The notes below the pieces were generated by a model that searched no databases, was not told where the DNA came from, and worked only from the letters and a program-made list of their open reading frames with translations. The position numbers and the translations under genes were made by a program. This document shows, piece by piece, positions 8,453-16,432 of a stretch of 64,000 nt of DNA. Position 1 is the first letter of the stretch. Each line of letters starts with the position of its first letter. The DNA comes from Acinetobacter oleivorans DR1 (GTDB lineage Bacteria; Pseudomonadota; Gammaproteobacteria; Pseudomonadales; Moraxellaceae), in contig NC_014259.1 in assembly GCF_000196795.1 (NCBI RefSeq), positions 4,030,001-4,094,000 on the forward strand, in the 5' to 3' direction.

Positions 8453-8678
8453 CTATTTTATTTATTTAAAGTTTAGGTTTTCTATTTCCTAGTTTTTAAG
8501 TTTATAAGTTTATAAGTTTATAAGTTTATAAGTTTATAAGTTAATTTATTTTAAAAATTTAATTAGTTTATTTTCCTATATCTATGGGAGGATTAAATAT
8601 TACCTGAAATTTATTTAAAACCTTAAAACCAATTATATTTTCATTCTACTCATAGATATAAATCATTATGAGAATAAT
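8421..8678. other. AT-rich spacer, no gene seen
   Basis: Very AT-rich DNA between the structured leader and the next lipoprotein gene. Apart from the 11-codon frame ending at 8452 and the octamer repeats at 8498-8542, no gene, clear promoter or terminator was found. Confidence 0.5.
8498..8542. repeat. Short tandem repeat, AAGTTTAT x 5.6
   Basis: Five perfect head-to-tail copies of the octamer AAGTTTAT run from 8498 to 8537, followed by a partial copy (AAGTT). The unit is 8 bp, not a multiple of three, and lies in non-coding AT-rich DNA about 140 bp before a lipoprotein gene. Such arrays can change length by slipped-strand mispairing. Confidence 0.9.
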
Positions 8679-8963
8679 ATGACAATTTATAAACCTATTT
8701 TGGCTTTAAGTTTAATTCTAGGTAGCTTGGGTATTTCGGGCTGTAACTTACACACCCAACAGGATTTTGAAAAAATTTGCCTGTCAGGTGGACACACCCA
8801 AGCCAGTTGCGACTGTATTTACCAGCGACTTGAACAAGCTTACTCCCCTAAGCTCATGCAACGCCTAGAACATTTCAGTTTGCAAAGCCCTGTTCTCCCA
8901 CAGGACTTTGCCCCTACTTTTTTCAGCGTCATGCAGCGGTCTAACAAAAATAGTCTGGGCTAA
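8679..8963 (+). CDS. Small lipoprotein of unknown function
   Basis: A 94-residue protein with a type II signal peptide ending in ISGC (Cys22). The short mature domain has three further cysteines in the segment ICLSGGHTQASCDC (about residues 33-46), a spacing that could form disulfides or bind metal, followed by an amphipathic segment and a polar tail. I do not recognise the family. It stands alone on the plus strand with AT-rich flanks. The start codon is the first ATG of the frame. Confidence 0.6.
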   Translation: MTIYKPILALSLILGSLGISGCNLHTQQDFEKICLSGGHTQASCDCIYQRLEQAYSPKLMQRLEHFSLQSPVLPQDFAPTFFSVMQRSNKNSLG

Positions 8964-9184
8964 GCGGTTGGCTTATTTCCTCTATCTCTGTGTTGCAATG
9001 GTTTATTACTTTAAATCAGCGCAAAAAATTAAAGTCTGTTGTGGCACAGAGGCCTAAAGAAGAATATTTTTAAGAAATTTGAACTCTTATAGTTTAGATA
9101 TTTCTATACTCAGCTCGTTTTTAACGATAAAGTCATGTTTAATAAGTAGTATTTTTTAACATTAATATCATAGAGCTAATAAAA

Positions 9185-9535
9185 ATGAGTTTTTATACAG
9201 AACTACAAGTCCGTTATACAGATTTTGACACGATTGATTTATCTACTGAAAAGCAAAAAATTCTAGAAATATTAACTATGTTAGCTGAAGGTGCAACTCA
9301 TGAGGATCTCTATAATGACTTAGTGAGTGCCTTTGCTAATGGACAGGCTGACCTTAATATTGACCCTATTTATTGCGAAATAATAATAGAAAAAATTACC
9401 GCCCTATTTCCACATGCAAATTTTGAATGTCGAGGGTTAGGAGAAGAGTATTTTTATACATGGATTCTTTGTGTTGAAAATGGGCAGATTATTTTTAGCA
9501 GCAAGCCTTGGGAAACTGAAAATCCTTTTATATAA
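9185..9535 (+). CDS. Hypothetical acidic cytosolic protein
   Basis: A 116-residue acidic protein without signal peptide or membrane segment. The N-terminal half is predicted helical (STEKQKILEILTMLAEG), and the C-terminal half contains alternating hydrophobic and aromatic residues (EEYFYTWILCVENGQIIFSS) typical of beta strands. Small acidic proteins of this kind are often immunity or antitoxin proteins, and the gene is a few kb from a T6SS island, but no toxin gene is adjacent and I cannot assign a function. It is followed 25 bp later by the regulatory box of the first sRNA copy. Confidence 0.55.
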   Translation: MSFYTELQVRYTDFDTIDLSTEKQKILEILTMLAEGATHEDLYNDLVSAFANGQADLNIDPIYCEIIIEKITALFPHANFECRGLGEEYFYTWILCVENGQIIFSSKPWETENPFI

Positions 9536-9560
9536 GAATAATCATACGTTCATATTGTTT

Positions 9561-9628
9561 TGTACGTTTTAACCTACAAACTTTTAGGGATTTTGCGGAT
9601 TGGCGATACCCTGCTTTTTTCCTATGAT
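9561..9628 (+). promoter_or_regulatory. Promoter of sRNA copy A with GacA-box-like palindrome
   Basis: An 18-bp imperfect palindrome TGTACG-TTTTAA-CCTACA (9561-9578) resembles the GacA upstream activating site TGTAAG-N6-CTTACA, matching 10 of 12 half-site bases. It is followed by a -35 TTGGCG (9600-9605), a 17-bp spacer and a -10 TATGAT (9623-9628). With a start near 9635, the box is centred about 65 bp upstream, similar to Gac-controlled rsm genes in Pseudomonas. The whole stretch is conserved in two other copies in this window. Confidence 0.65.
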
Positions 9629-9634
9629 GAGTTC

Positions 9635-9764
9635 ATACAGGAACAGGATGTTCCGGAACACAAAACAACAATAATAGGTTCATGCACTAGGAGCGTGAGA
9701 TACGACAGGAGTCATATCTAGCAACCAAATACGAAAAAGCCCAACAGGATGTTGGGCTTTTTTT
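9635..9764 (+). ncRNA. Candidate CsrA-binding small RNA, copy A
   Basis: A predicted ~130-nt transcript with no ORF. Hairpin 1 is GGAAC-AGGAT-GTTCC (9640-9654). Hairpin 2 is AGATACGAC-AGGA-GTCATATCT with one mismatch (9698-9719). Hairpin 3 is the terminator AGCCCAAC-AGGAT-GTTGGGCT followed by a T-tract (9738-9764). Each loop shows AGGA; the RNA has six GGA triplets, four of them as CAGGA, and the two CAGGATG motifs match the CsrB repeat consensus CAGGA(U/C/A)G. The start is inferred from the promoter. A CsrA/RsmA-titrating role is an inference from this architecture. Confidence 0.7.
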
Positions 9765-9797
9765 ATTGCTATTTAAAAATAATCTGAAAGAAAATTC

Positions 9798-10307
9798 TTA
9801 TAGTGTTTTATTCACAACATACCTTTGAACTACTTGATCGGCATCAATTTCGGAATGAAGACGGCCATTGTTTGCTTGAATTACTTTTGCGGACGCTAAA
9901 TTAGATTTATAACAATGTATATGTAATTCCGTTAGGCCTAACTTCCATGCCTCCTGAATCGTAAGCTCTAATAATTTTGAACCAAAATCATTTCTACGTT
10001 TAGAGGGGCGAATACCTAGACCAATATGCCCACCACAATATTGAATCTGTTTATTAAGTTTAGGTCGTAAGTTAGATACACCAATAATTTCACTGCCTTC
10101 TACTAACCAATATGTAATATTGGCAACATGTTCTTCCTGTAAAGATTCCCCATTTTCATACTCTCTTAGTTTATTCAAAAACGAATCAAAATTTGTATGA
10201 TCAAAATCCATTGTCAAAGGGTAACGTTCTTCATCTGCTAATTCATTAATATAGTTGTTATAGCTCTCTTTAAACCTCAAATGAGGTTTTACCAACATAA
10301 CGGTCAT
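9798..10307 (-). CDS. GNAT family N-acetyltransferase
   Basis: A 169-residue GNAT-fold protein expected to transfer an acetyl group from acetyl-CoA to an amine. The central strands (YWLVEGSEIIGVSNLRPKL) lead into the acetyl-CoA-binding motif A around residues 95-125 (GHIGLGIRPSKRRNDFGSKLLELTI, with an R-x-x-x-x-G/F-type pyrophosphate loop), then a typical Asn/Ala-rich motif (NLASAKVIQANNG) seen in many GNATs. The substrate cannot be told. An internal Met at position 4 is an alternative start. It is a single gene on the minus strand between two sRNA copies that read in the opposite direction. Confidence 0.8.
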   Translation of the reverse strand: MTVMLVKPHLRFKESYNNYINELADEERYPLTMDFDHTNFDSFLNKLREYENGESLQEEHVANITYWLVEGSEIIGVSNLRPKLNKQIQYCGGHIGLGIRPSKRRNDFGSKLLELTIQEAWKLGLTELHIHCYKSNLASAKVIQANNGRLHSEIDADQVVQRYVVNKTL

Positions 10308-10479
10308 TTATTGATTACTCCCGATAAAATTGTTCTTTTTACAACCAAACTTAAACATAACATATTGTTATCAATAGCAACTCTTATTCTTCTCAACATC
10401 TTAAATGATCAGGTATAAAAGTAAGCCCCCCTCTATTCACACCCGTTGTAACTACAAAATGTCTCACACCATGTTTCAA

Positions 10480-10547
10480 TGTACGTTTTAACCTACAAAC
10501 TTTTAGGGATTTTGCGGATTGGCGACACTCTGCTTGTTTACTATTAT
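10480..10547 (+). promoter_or_regulatory. Promoter of sRNA copy B with GacA-box-like palindrome
   Basis: The same 18-bp box as copy A (TGTACG-TTTTAA-CCTACA, 10480-10497), then TTGGCG (10519-10524), 17 bp, and TATTAT (10542-10547). Box-to-promoter distance is the same as in copies A and C. The remaining ~230 bp back to the GNAT gene show no gene or other element. Confidence 0.65.
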
Positions 10548-10553
10548 GAGCTC

Positions 10554-10683
10554 ATACAGGAACAGGATGTTCCAGAACATAAAACAACAATAATAGGTTC
10601 AAGCACCAGGAGCGTGAGATACGACAGGAGTCATATCTAGTACCCAAATACGAAAAAGCCCAACAGGATGTTGGGCTTTTTTT
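10554..10683 (+). ncRNA. Candidate CsrA-binding small RNA, copy B
   Basis: A ~130-nt predicted RNA closely matching copy A. It keeps the first hairpin with AGGAT in the loop, the middle AGGA hairpin and the terminator (10657-10683, AGCCCAAC-AGGAT-GTTGGGCT plus T-tract). A change near the middle (CACCAGGAGC instead of CACTAGGAGC) creates a fifth CAGGA. It runs toward the convergent DUF4126 gene at 10715, and the terminator separates them. Function as for copy A, inferred. Confidence 0.7.
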
Positions 10684-10714
10684 ATGGTCATTTAAAAATG
10701 ATATTAAAGCTAAC

Positions 10715-11290
10715 CTATAGCGGACTATGTGCCTGTTCTTGCTTTTTATGACGTATCCAACGTATTGCCAAAATAACAGCAATAACCACCACAATCGCAA
10801 CAAGCGCAGGAACTAACAAAGCTGAAACCGAAAGTAAGATTGCCCCAATCCACTCCCCTGTAGCAACAACAAAATTTCCTAAACCGCCTGTGGTTGCAGT
10901 TGAAACACCACGTGCAGCGACTGTACTCATTTGCACCACACCTGCCGTACCACCGCCCACAATAATCGCTGCCGCCCAACCTGCGAACTGTGACATTTCA
11001 CCACTACTCACGGCCATGGTCGTTAACGTACCTGCGATCATGGCCGCAGGAGTCGCGACTGTGTCTAAGGCATTATCGACCCAAGGAATATAATAAGCGG
11101 CAACTTCACAGACTGTTGCCACAGCTAAAGCCAAGCAAACCGATGGCAGAGCTAACCATTCAAAACCCTTCGATGGCTCAAACCATCCCATCATTGTTGC
11201 AATGCTCATGACCAACAATGGCACAAACACCCGAAAACCGCAGGCAGCGCTCAGCCCCACGCCAATACATAAACCTAATATAGTTTCCAT
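10715..11290 (-). CDS. DUF4126 family membrane protein
   Basis: An integral membrane protein of 191 residues rich in Ala, Gly and Val, with about five hydrophobic segments and a positively charged tail (RWIRHKKQEQ). The composition and the opening ETILGLCIGVGLSAACGFRVFVPL with a conserved SAACGFRVFxP turn fit the DUF4126 family, whose function is unknown. The frame is open upstream to 11314, but I choose the ATG at 11290 because AAGGA lies 6-7 nt in front of it. It is a single gene between sRNA copy B and a bidirectional-looking terminator. Confidence 0.8.
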   Translation of the reverse strand: METILGLCIGVGLSAACGFRVFVPLLVMSIATMMGWFEPSKGFEWLALPSVCLALAVATVCEVAAYYIPWVDNALDTVATPAAMIAGTLTTMAVSSGEMSQFAGWAAAIIVGGGTAGVVQMSTVAARGVSTATTGGLGNFVVATGEWIGAILLSVSALLVPALVAIVVVIAVILAIRWIRHKKQEQAHSPL

Positions 11291-11348
11291 AACGGTTTCC
11301 TTTTTCATGCCCATCGCGGGTCTTGTTATGTAAGTCTTATTTTAAACT

Positions 11349-11384
11349 AACAAAAAGCCCCATCGGGTGACAGGGCTTTTTGTT
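11349..11384 (-). terminator. Rho-independent terminator after the zinc-ribbon gene
   Basis: The inverted repeat AACAAAAAGCCC (11349-11360) / GGGCTTTTTGTT (11373-11384) forms a GC-capped stem with A and T runs, so it can work in both directions. It lies just beyond the stop of the minus-strand zinc-ribbon gene and upstream of the DUF4126 gene. Confidence 0.75.
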
Positions 11385-11412
11385 AAATGCGAACGCAAAT
11401 ATTATTTTATTC

Positions 11413-11547
11413 TTAACGTTTAAACTCAGTGCAATAGCATTTAGTGCATGGTGGTAAACGATCTGTATTAATTTCTAAAAACACTCTCTGGCCACATTGA
11501 GCGCAGAAATAGAAGCCTGTTCCGGGTTTTTCGCCAGCTGTTACCAT
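11413..11547 (-). CDS. 44-residue zinc-ribbon protein
   Basis: A very short gene encoding MVTAGEKPGTGFYFCAQCGQ... with two CxxC pairs (Cys15/Cys18 and Cys34/Cys37) separated by 15 residues, plus Cys39. It resembles small rubredoxin-like zinc-ribbon proteins that begin with a conserved AGxKPGxGxYxC segment and have a PPCxKC second knuckle. It would bind one zinc or iron ion; the biological role is unknown. An AGGA ribosome site precedes the ATG, and a TTGACA-16-TATATT promoter lies 37 bp upstream on the same strand, so it is probably a single-gene unit. Confidence 0.8.
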   Translation of the reverse strand: MVTAGEKPGTGFYFCAQCGQRVFLEINTDRLPPCTKCYCTEFKR

Positions 11548-11583
11548 GATTGCATTCCTATAATCGTATAGATATTAAACAGG

Positions 11584-11611
11584 AATATAACCCACTTAAA
11601 GTGAATGTCAA
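11584..11611 (-). promoter_or_regulatory. Sigma70-type promoter of the zinc-ribbon gene
   Basis: On the minus strand TTGACA (11611-11606) and TATATT (11589-11584) are separated by 16 bp. The spacer holds the palindrome CACTTTAAGTG (11603-11593), which could be an operator; no regulator is assigned. Confidence 0.5.
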
Positions 11612-11659
11612 TTGTCCATTTCGCCCGATGATGATGGCATAAATGCAAAAAATGTTATT

Positions 11660-11727
11660 TGTACGATTTATCTTACAAACTTTTAGGGATTTTGCGGATT
11701 GGCGACACCTTTCTTTTTTCCTAAGAT
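11660..11727 (+). promoter_or_regulatory. Promoter of sRNA copy C with GacA-box-like palindrome
   Basis: The box here is TGTACG-ATTTAT-CTTACA (11660-11677), with one half-site identical to the GacA consensus CTTACA (11 of 12 half-site bases match). TTGGCG (11699-11704), a 17-bp spacer and TAAGAT (11722-11727) follow. The predicted start near 11734 puts the box centre about 65 bp upstream, as in copies A and B. Confidence 0.68.
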
Positions 11728-11733
11728 GAGTTC

Positions 11734-11862
11734 ATACAGGAACAGGATGTTCCGGAACACAAAACAACAATAATAGGTTCATGCATCAGGACGTGAGATA
11801 CGACAGGAGTCATATCTAGCAACCAAATACGAAAAAGCCCGACAGGATGTCGGGCTTTTTTT
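11734..11862 (+). ncRNA. Candidate CsrA-binding small RNA, copy C
   Basis: A ~129-nt predicted RNA with the same three AGGA-loop hairpins. In the terminator (11836-11862) the stem is AGCCCGAC/GTCGGGCT instead of AGCCCAAC/GTTGGGCT: an A-T pair has become a G-C pair on both sides, a compensatory change that supports real RNA structure. The middle reads GCATCAGGACG, giving a fifth CAGGA. It ends 7 bp before the convergent lipoprotein gene. Confidence 0.7.
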
Positions 11863-11868
11863 ATATTC

Positions 11869-12384
11869 TTATTTTTCTGCTAAATAACTTCTTACACGTG
11901 CATCATTGAGTAAAGTCATTACCCCTTCTGCAATACATCCATTTAAATCTTGTACTAACACACCACTCGTATGAGGAACGGTAAATGGAATAGTTTGTCC
12001 ATTTCCTAAAGTCGCTTCGAATTTAATTTTACTGCGCCAGAAAAGCAGATTGGTGTAGGTACTACGTAATGAATTTACTTTAATCGCAATCGATTTCGAT
12101 CCATTACCATCAACAGGTTGACCATTTTTCAATAGTTCCTTTTGAGTCTGTTGTACCATCGTTTCTGTAATAGACTTAATACTAGAGTCCAGTTTTGTGC
12201 CCATATAAGAATATACAATCACTCGTTCATCTGAAGTTTGAGCATTGGTCACATCTGCCTTACCAATAACCTTCACAGGTTGAATTAAACCTGCACGTAG
12301 AGGGTACTCTGTACTTACGTAAGGCATTGTCCCACAAGCAGTTAATATAAGAGAGCAAATTGAAATAATGAATAAGTTACGCAT
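11869..12384 (-). CDS. Hypothetical lipoprotein, 171 residues
   Basis: A predicted lipoprotein (MRNLFIISICSLILTAC, Cys17) with a ~155-residue mature domain. It contains a predicted strand-helix segment (DERVIVYSYMGTKLDSSIKSITETMVQQTQKELLKNG) and ends in a helical segment (CIAEGVMTLLNDARVRSYL). The overall form is like small outer-membrane lipoproteins with a YajG- or LPS-assembly-type fold, but I cannot assign a family. It is monocistronic and shares its terminator region with convergent sRNA copy C. Confidence 0.65.
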   Translation of the reverse strand: MRNLFIISICSLILTACGTMPYVSTEYPLRAGLIQPVKVIGKADVTNAQTSDERVIVYSYMGTKLDSSIKSITETMVQQTQKELLKNGQPVDGNGSKSIAIKVNSLRSTYTNLLFWRSKIKFEATLGNGQTIPFTVPHTSGVLVQDLNGCIAEGVMTLLNDARVRSYLAEK

Positions 12385-12549
12385 TGATATTTTCCAAGAA
12401 ATCTATTGTGATTTATATTTAAGTCTAAGCGCCGCGTATCTTAATGTAAGTTAAAGAGAATTTGATGACAAAAACAAAATAATTTTAAAAAAATATAATA
12501 TATACAGTCATTTTTTATAATTAATTAGATATGTATAAACAAATAAAAA

Positions 12550-12567
12550 CCCCACTCTAAAGTGGGG
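12550..12567 (-). terminator. Terminator of the prp/acnD operon
   Basis: CCCCACT (12550-12556) and AGTGGGG (12561-12567) form a 7-bp stem with a CTAA loop. On the minus strand it is followed by a run of T (complement of AAATAAAAA), as expected for a terminator 35 bp after acnD. Confidence 0.8.
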
Positions 12568-12602
12568 CTCTTAAAACCGTATCAATTATTTTTAACTCAA
12601 TG

Positions 12603-15209
12603 TCAAGCCACTTGGCTTTCTAAAAAGTCTTGTGCAAAACGCTGTAATACACCGCCCGCTTCATATACAGAAACTTCTTCTTCTGTATCTAAACGGCAAG
12701 TCACTGGCACTTCAAGAATCTCTTCTTTACCATCCGCTGTGGCACGTTCAATCACTAAGGTTAAAGTCGAACGTGGCGCAATATTACCAATCACACTATA
12801 AAGCTCAGTACCATCTAGTTTTAAAGTCTTGCGGTTTACACCCGGTTTAAACTCAAGCGGTAACACACCCATACCTACTAAGTTGGTACGGTGAATACGC
12901 TCAAAACCTTCTGCCACAATCGCTTCAACACCTGCAAGGCGCACACCTTTTGCAGCCCAGTCACGGCTTGAACCCTGACCGTAGTCAGCACCCGCAACAA
13001 TAATTAATGGCTGTTTACGGTTCATGTAGGTTTCAATCGCTTCCCACATACGCATCACTTCGCCTTCTGGCTCTACACGCGCTTTTGAACCTTGCTTAAT
13101 GGTACCGTCTGAGCGCACTACCATTTCGTTATACAGTTTCGGGTTGGCAAATGTTGCACGTTGTGCAGTCAAATGGTCGCCACGGTGCGTTGCATATGAG
13201 TTGAAGTCTTCTTCTGGTAAGCCCATTTTGTGAAGGTATTCACCCGCAGCCGAGTCCATCAAAATCGCGTTTGAAGGCGACAAGTGGTCGGTGGTGATGT
13301 TGTCACCCAAAATCGCAAGTGGACGCATGTTCGCCAAAGTACGTGGTGCAGCCAACGCCCCTTCCCAATATGGTGGACGGCGGATGTAAGTACTTTGTGG
13401 ACGCCAGTCGTAAAGTGGACTTTCAGCTTCTTCCGTTACACCTAAGTCAAACATTGGAATGTAGACTTTACGGAACTGTTCAGGCTTCACAGCTTCTTTA
13501 ACTAACGCATCAATTTCAGCATCAGATGGCCAAATGTCTTTGAGGTAAATCGGTTTACCGTCTTTGTCATGACCTAAAGCATCTTTTTCAATATCAAAAC
13601 GAATCGTACCCGCAATTGCATACGCCACGACAAGCGGTGGAGATGCCAAGAATGCTTGTTTTGCATATGGATGGATACGGCCATCGAAGTTACGGTTACC
13701 AGAGAGTACTGCTGTTGCGTACAAGTCACGGTCAATAATTTCTTGTTGAATAACTGGATCTAACGCGCCTGACATACCATTACAGGTCGTACAAGCGTAA
13801 GCCACAATACCAAAACCAAGTTGCTCTAAGTCTTTTAGAACACCTGCTTCTTCAAGGTAAAGTGCAGCCGCTTTTGAACCCGGTGCAAATGATGATTTCA
13901 CCCAAGGTTTACGAACCAAACCAAGTTCATTTGCCTTACGTGCCAACAAACCTGCCGCCACGGTGTTACGTGGGTTAGAAGTGTTAGTACATGAAGTGAT
14001 TGCAGCAATAATGATTGCGCCATCTGGCATTAAGCCGTCAGAACGGTTTTCGACAACACCCGCAATACCTTTTTCTTTTAGGTCCGCAGTTGAAACACGT
14101 GCATGTGGGTTTGATGGACCAGCGATGTTACGTGTCACTTTTGATAGGTCAAAACGAAGTACACGTGGGTACTCTGCTTTGGTCATGTCAGATGCCCAAA
14201 GACCGATTTCTTTTGCGTACTGTTCAACCAATGCCACTTGAGCATCTTCACGGCCTGTTAGGCGTAAGTAATCGATTGTGTTTTGGTCGATGTAGAACAT
14301 CGCAGCAGTAGCACCATACTCTGGTGTCATGTTCGAAATGGTTGCACGGTCGCCCACAGACATGCTGTCTGCACCTTCACCAAAGAACTCAAGGTAAGCA
14401 CCAACCACACGCTCTTTACGCAAGAACTCGGTTAAAGCAAGTACGATATCTGTTGCAGTAATGCCTGCCTGACGCTGACCTACAAACTCAACGCCAATAA
14501 TGTCTGGCAAACGCATCCAAGATGCACGGCCTAACATTACGTTTTCAGCTTCTAAACCACCTACACCCACAGAAATTACGCCCAAAGCGTCTGTATGTGG
14601 TGTGTGTGAGTCTGTACCGACACATGTGTCTGGGAATGCTACGCCATCACGCGCCTGAATCACCGGAGACATTTTCTCTAGGTTAATCTGGTGCATAATG
14701 CCGTTCCCCGCAGGGATCACATCGACATTTTTAAATGCTGTTTTAGTCCACTCAATAAAGTGAAAACGGTCTTCGTTACGGCGGTCTTCAACAGCACGGT
14801 TTTTTGCAAAAGCGTCTGGGTCAGCACCACCGTATTCCACCGCTAAAGAGTGGTCGACAATGAGCTGTGTCGGTACAACTGGGTTAACTTTAGATGGGTC
14901 GCCGCCTTTGTCAGCAATCGCATCACGTAAGCCTGCAAGGTCAACCAATGCAGTTTGACCCAAAATGTCATGACACACCACACGCGCTGGGTACCAAGGA
15001 AAGTCCAAGTCCTGACGGCGTTCAATCAACTGCGTTAAATAGGCAGTTAAGTTCTCGGCATCGGCACGGCGTACCAATTGCTCTGCGAGTACTTTAGACG
15101 TGTAAGGCAGTTTTTCGTATGCGCCTGGCTGAATATCTTCAACGGCTTGACGCACGTCGTAATATTCAAGCTGGGTACCTGCCAGCGGTTTACGGTATTT
15201 TGTGTTCAT
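12603..15209 (-). CDS. acnD: Fe-S 2-methylcitrate dehydratase, AcnD type
   Basis: An aconitase-superfamily enzyme of 868 residues acting in the methylcitrate cycle, where it dehydrates 2-methylcitrate during propionate breakdown. The iron-sulfur ligands are visible in AITSCTNTSNP and in the later CTTCNG segment (about residues 405-475), and the swivel domain carries the ADYGQGSSRDWAAKG motif. The N-terminus ([20 protein letters not shown]) and length match AcnD rather than housekeeping AcnA. Its start touches the end of prpC. AcnD enzymes are usually accompanied by the isomerase PrpF; no prpF or prpD is seen here, since the operon ends in a terminator. Confidence 0.93.
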   Translation of the reverse strand: MNTKYRKPLAGTQLEYYDVRQAVEDIQPGAYEKLPYTSKVLAEQLVRRADAENLTAYLTQLIERRQDLDFPWYPARVVCHDILGQTALVDLAGLRDAIADKGGDPSKVNPVVPTQLIVDHSLAVEYGGADPDAFAKNRAVEDRRNEDRFHFIEWTKTAFKNVDVIPAGNGIMHQINLEKMSPVIQARDGVAFPDTCVGTDSHTPHTDALGVISVGVGGLEAENVMLGRASWMRLPDIIGVEFVGQRQAGITATDIVLALTEFLRKERVVGAYLEFFGEGADSMSVGDRATISNMTPEYGATAAMFYIDQNTIDYLRLTGREDAQVALVEQYAKEIGLWASDMTKAEYPRVLRFDLSKVTRNIAGPSNPHARVSTADLKEKGIAGVVENRSDGLMPDGAIIIAAITSCTNTSNPRNTVAAGLLARKANELGLVRKPWVKSSFAPGSKAAALYLEEAGVLKDLEQLGFGIVAYACTTCNGMSGALDPVIQQEIIDRDLYATAVLSGNRNFDGRIHPYAKQAFLASPPLVVAYAIAGTIRFDIEKDALGHDKDGKPIYLKDIWPSDAEIDALVKEAVKPEQFRKVYIPMFDLGVTEEAESPLYDWRPQSTYIRRPPYWEGALAAPRTLANMRPLAILGDNITTDHLSPSNAILMDSAAGEYLHKMGLPEEDFNSYATHRGDHLTAQRATFANPKLYNEMVVRSDGTIKQGSKARVEPEGEVMRMWEAIETYMNRKQPLIIVAGADYGQGSSRDWAAKGVRLAGVEAIVAEGFERIHRTNLVGMGVLPLEFKPGVNRKTLKLDGTELYSVIGNIAPRSTLTLVIERATADGKEEILEVPVTCRLDTEEEVSVYEAGGVLQRFAQDFLESQVA

Positions 15210-16366
15210 TAACCACGCTCCGCCAATGGTTTAAATTCGAGGTTTTCAGGGCCTGTGTAGTTCGCGCTTGGACGAATAATTTTGCCGTCTTGGCGTTGTT
15301 CAATCACGTGCGCTGACCAGCCTGCTGTACGTGCAATCACGAACAATGGTGTGAACATTGCAGTTGGAACACCCATTAAGTGATAGCTCACTGCACTGAA
15401 CCAATCGAGGTTCGGGAACATGTTTTTCACTTCTTTCATCACTGCTTCTAAACGTTCAGCGATGAGGTACATTTTGGTATTCTCTTGTGCTTGTGCTAAG
15501 TCATGCGCCACTTTCTTAATTACTTCGTTACGTGGGTCAGAAACTGTATATACAGGATGACCAAAACCAATTACGACTTCTTTATTTTCAACACGCTTAC
15601 GAATGTCAGCTTCTGCTTCATCTGCGTTGTCATAACGTTGTTGAATTACGAATGCAACTTCGTTTGCACCTCCATGCTTAGGTCCGCGAAGCGCACCAAT
15701 ACCACCTGTAATTGCCGAGTACATGTCAGAACCTGTACCTGCAACCACACGTGAGGTAAATGTAGACGCGTTGAACTCGTGCTCAGCATACAAAATAAGA
15801 GATGTATGCATTGCTTGAATCCATTCTTCAGATGGTTTTTCGCCATGAAGTAAATGTAAGAAATGTGCTGCAATTGAGTCGTCATCAGTTTCAACTTCAA
15901 TACGACGACCGTTATTGCTGAAGTGGTACCAATAAAGCAGCATTGAGCCTAGGCTTGCCATTAATTTATCAGCAATGTCTTTTGCGCCAGCTTCGTTATG
16001 GTCTTCGTGTTCTGGCGTTAAGCAACCTAACACTGATACACCTGTACGCATCACATCCATTGGGTGTGCAGACGGTGGTAATTGCTCAAGTGCAGTTTTA
16101 AGTGCTGCTGGTAAGCCACGAAGTGCTTTTAATTTTGCTTTATACGCTTTGAGTTCAGCTTTGTTTGGTAATTTGCCATGTACAAGCAAGTGAGCAACTT
16201 CTTCAAACTGGCTACCCGCCGCAAGGTCAAGAATGTCATAGCCACGATAGTGCAAGTCGTTACCACTACGTCCTACGGTACACAGTGCTGTGTTGCCTGC
16301 AACTTGTCCGCTAAGTGCAACTGATTTTTTTGGTTTGAAGCCTGTTGTTGTTTCATTTGAGCTCAT
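15209..16366 (-). CDS. prpC: 2-methylcitrate synthase
   Basis: A citrate-synthase-family enzyme of 385 residues that condenses propionyl-CoA with oxaloacetate. The catalytic histidine regions are visible as GPKHGGANE (about residue 232) and GFGHPVY (about residue 270), with substrate-binding segments such as [15 protein letters not shown]. The length fits methylcitrate synthases, which are shorter than type II citrate synthases, and the position between prpB and acnD fixes the assignment. Its stop overlaps the acnD start by one base (TAATG), so the two are translationally coupled. A small stem-loop (16404-16425) lies in the prpB-prpC gap and may tune relative expression. Confidence 0.95.
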   Translation of the reverse strand: MSSNETTTGFKPKKSVALSGQVAGNTALCTVGRSGNDLHYRGYDILDLAAGSQFEEVAHLLVHGKLPNKAELKAYKAKLKALRGLPAALKTALEQLPPSAHPMDVMRTGVSVLGCLTPEHEDHNEAGAKDIADKLMASLGSMLLYWYHFSNNGRRIEVETDDDSIAAHFLHLLHGEKPSEEWIQAMHTSLILYAEHEFNASTFTSRVVAGTGSDMYSAITGGIGALRGPKHGGANEVAFVIQQRYDNADEAEADIRKRVENKEVVIGFGHPVYTVSDPRNEVIKKVAHDLAQAQENTKMYLIAERLEAVMKEVKNMFPNLDWFSAVSYHLMGVPTAMFTPLFVIARTAGWSAHVIEQRQDGKIIRPSANYTGPENLEFKPLAERG

Positions 16367-16432
16367 AAGAATGTCCTTTCCTATCTATTTAAATTATTTG
16401 GGGAACACGGCATATGTACCGTGTTTTACTTC

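Noticed and set aside
9561..11862. The three ~200-bp repeats as insertion-sequence remnants or ordinary REP elements
   Set aside because: No terminal repeats or transposase traces; each copy has an aligned box, promoter and terminator in the same direction, which fits RNA genes better.
16404..16425. Stem-loop between prpB and prpC as a terminator
   Set aside because: In the direction of the operon the stem is not followed by a T-run, so it is at most a processing or stability hairpin.
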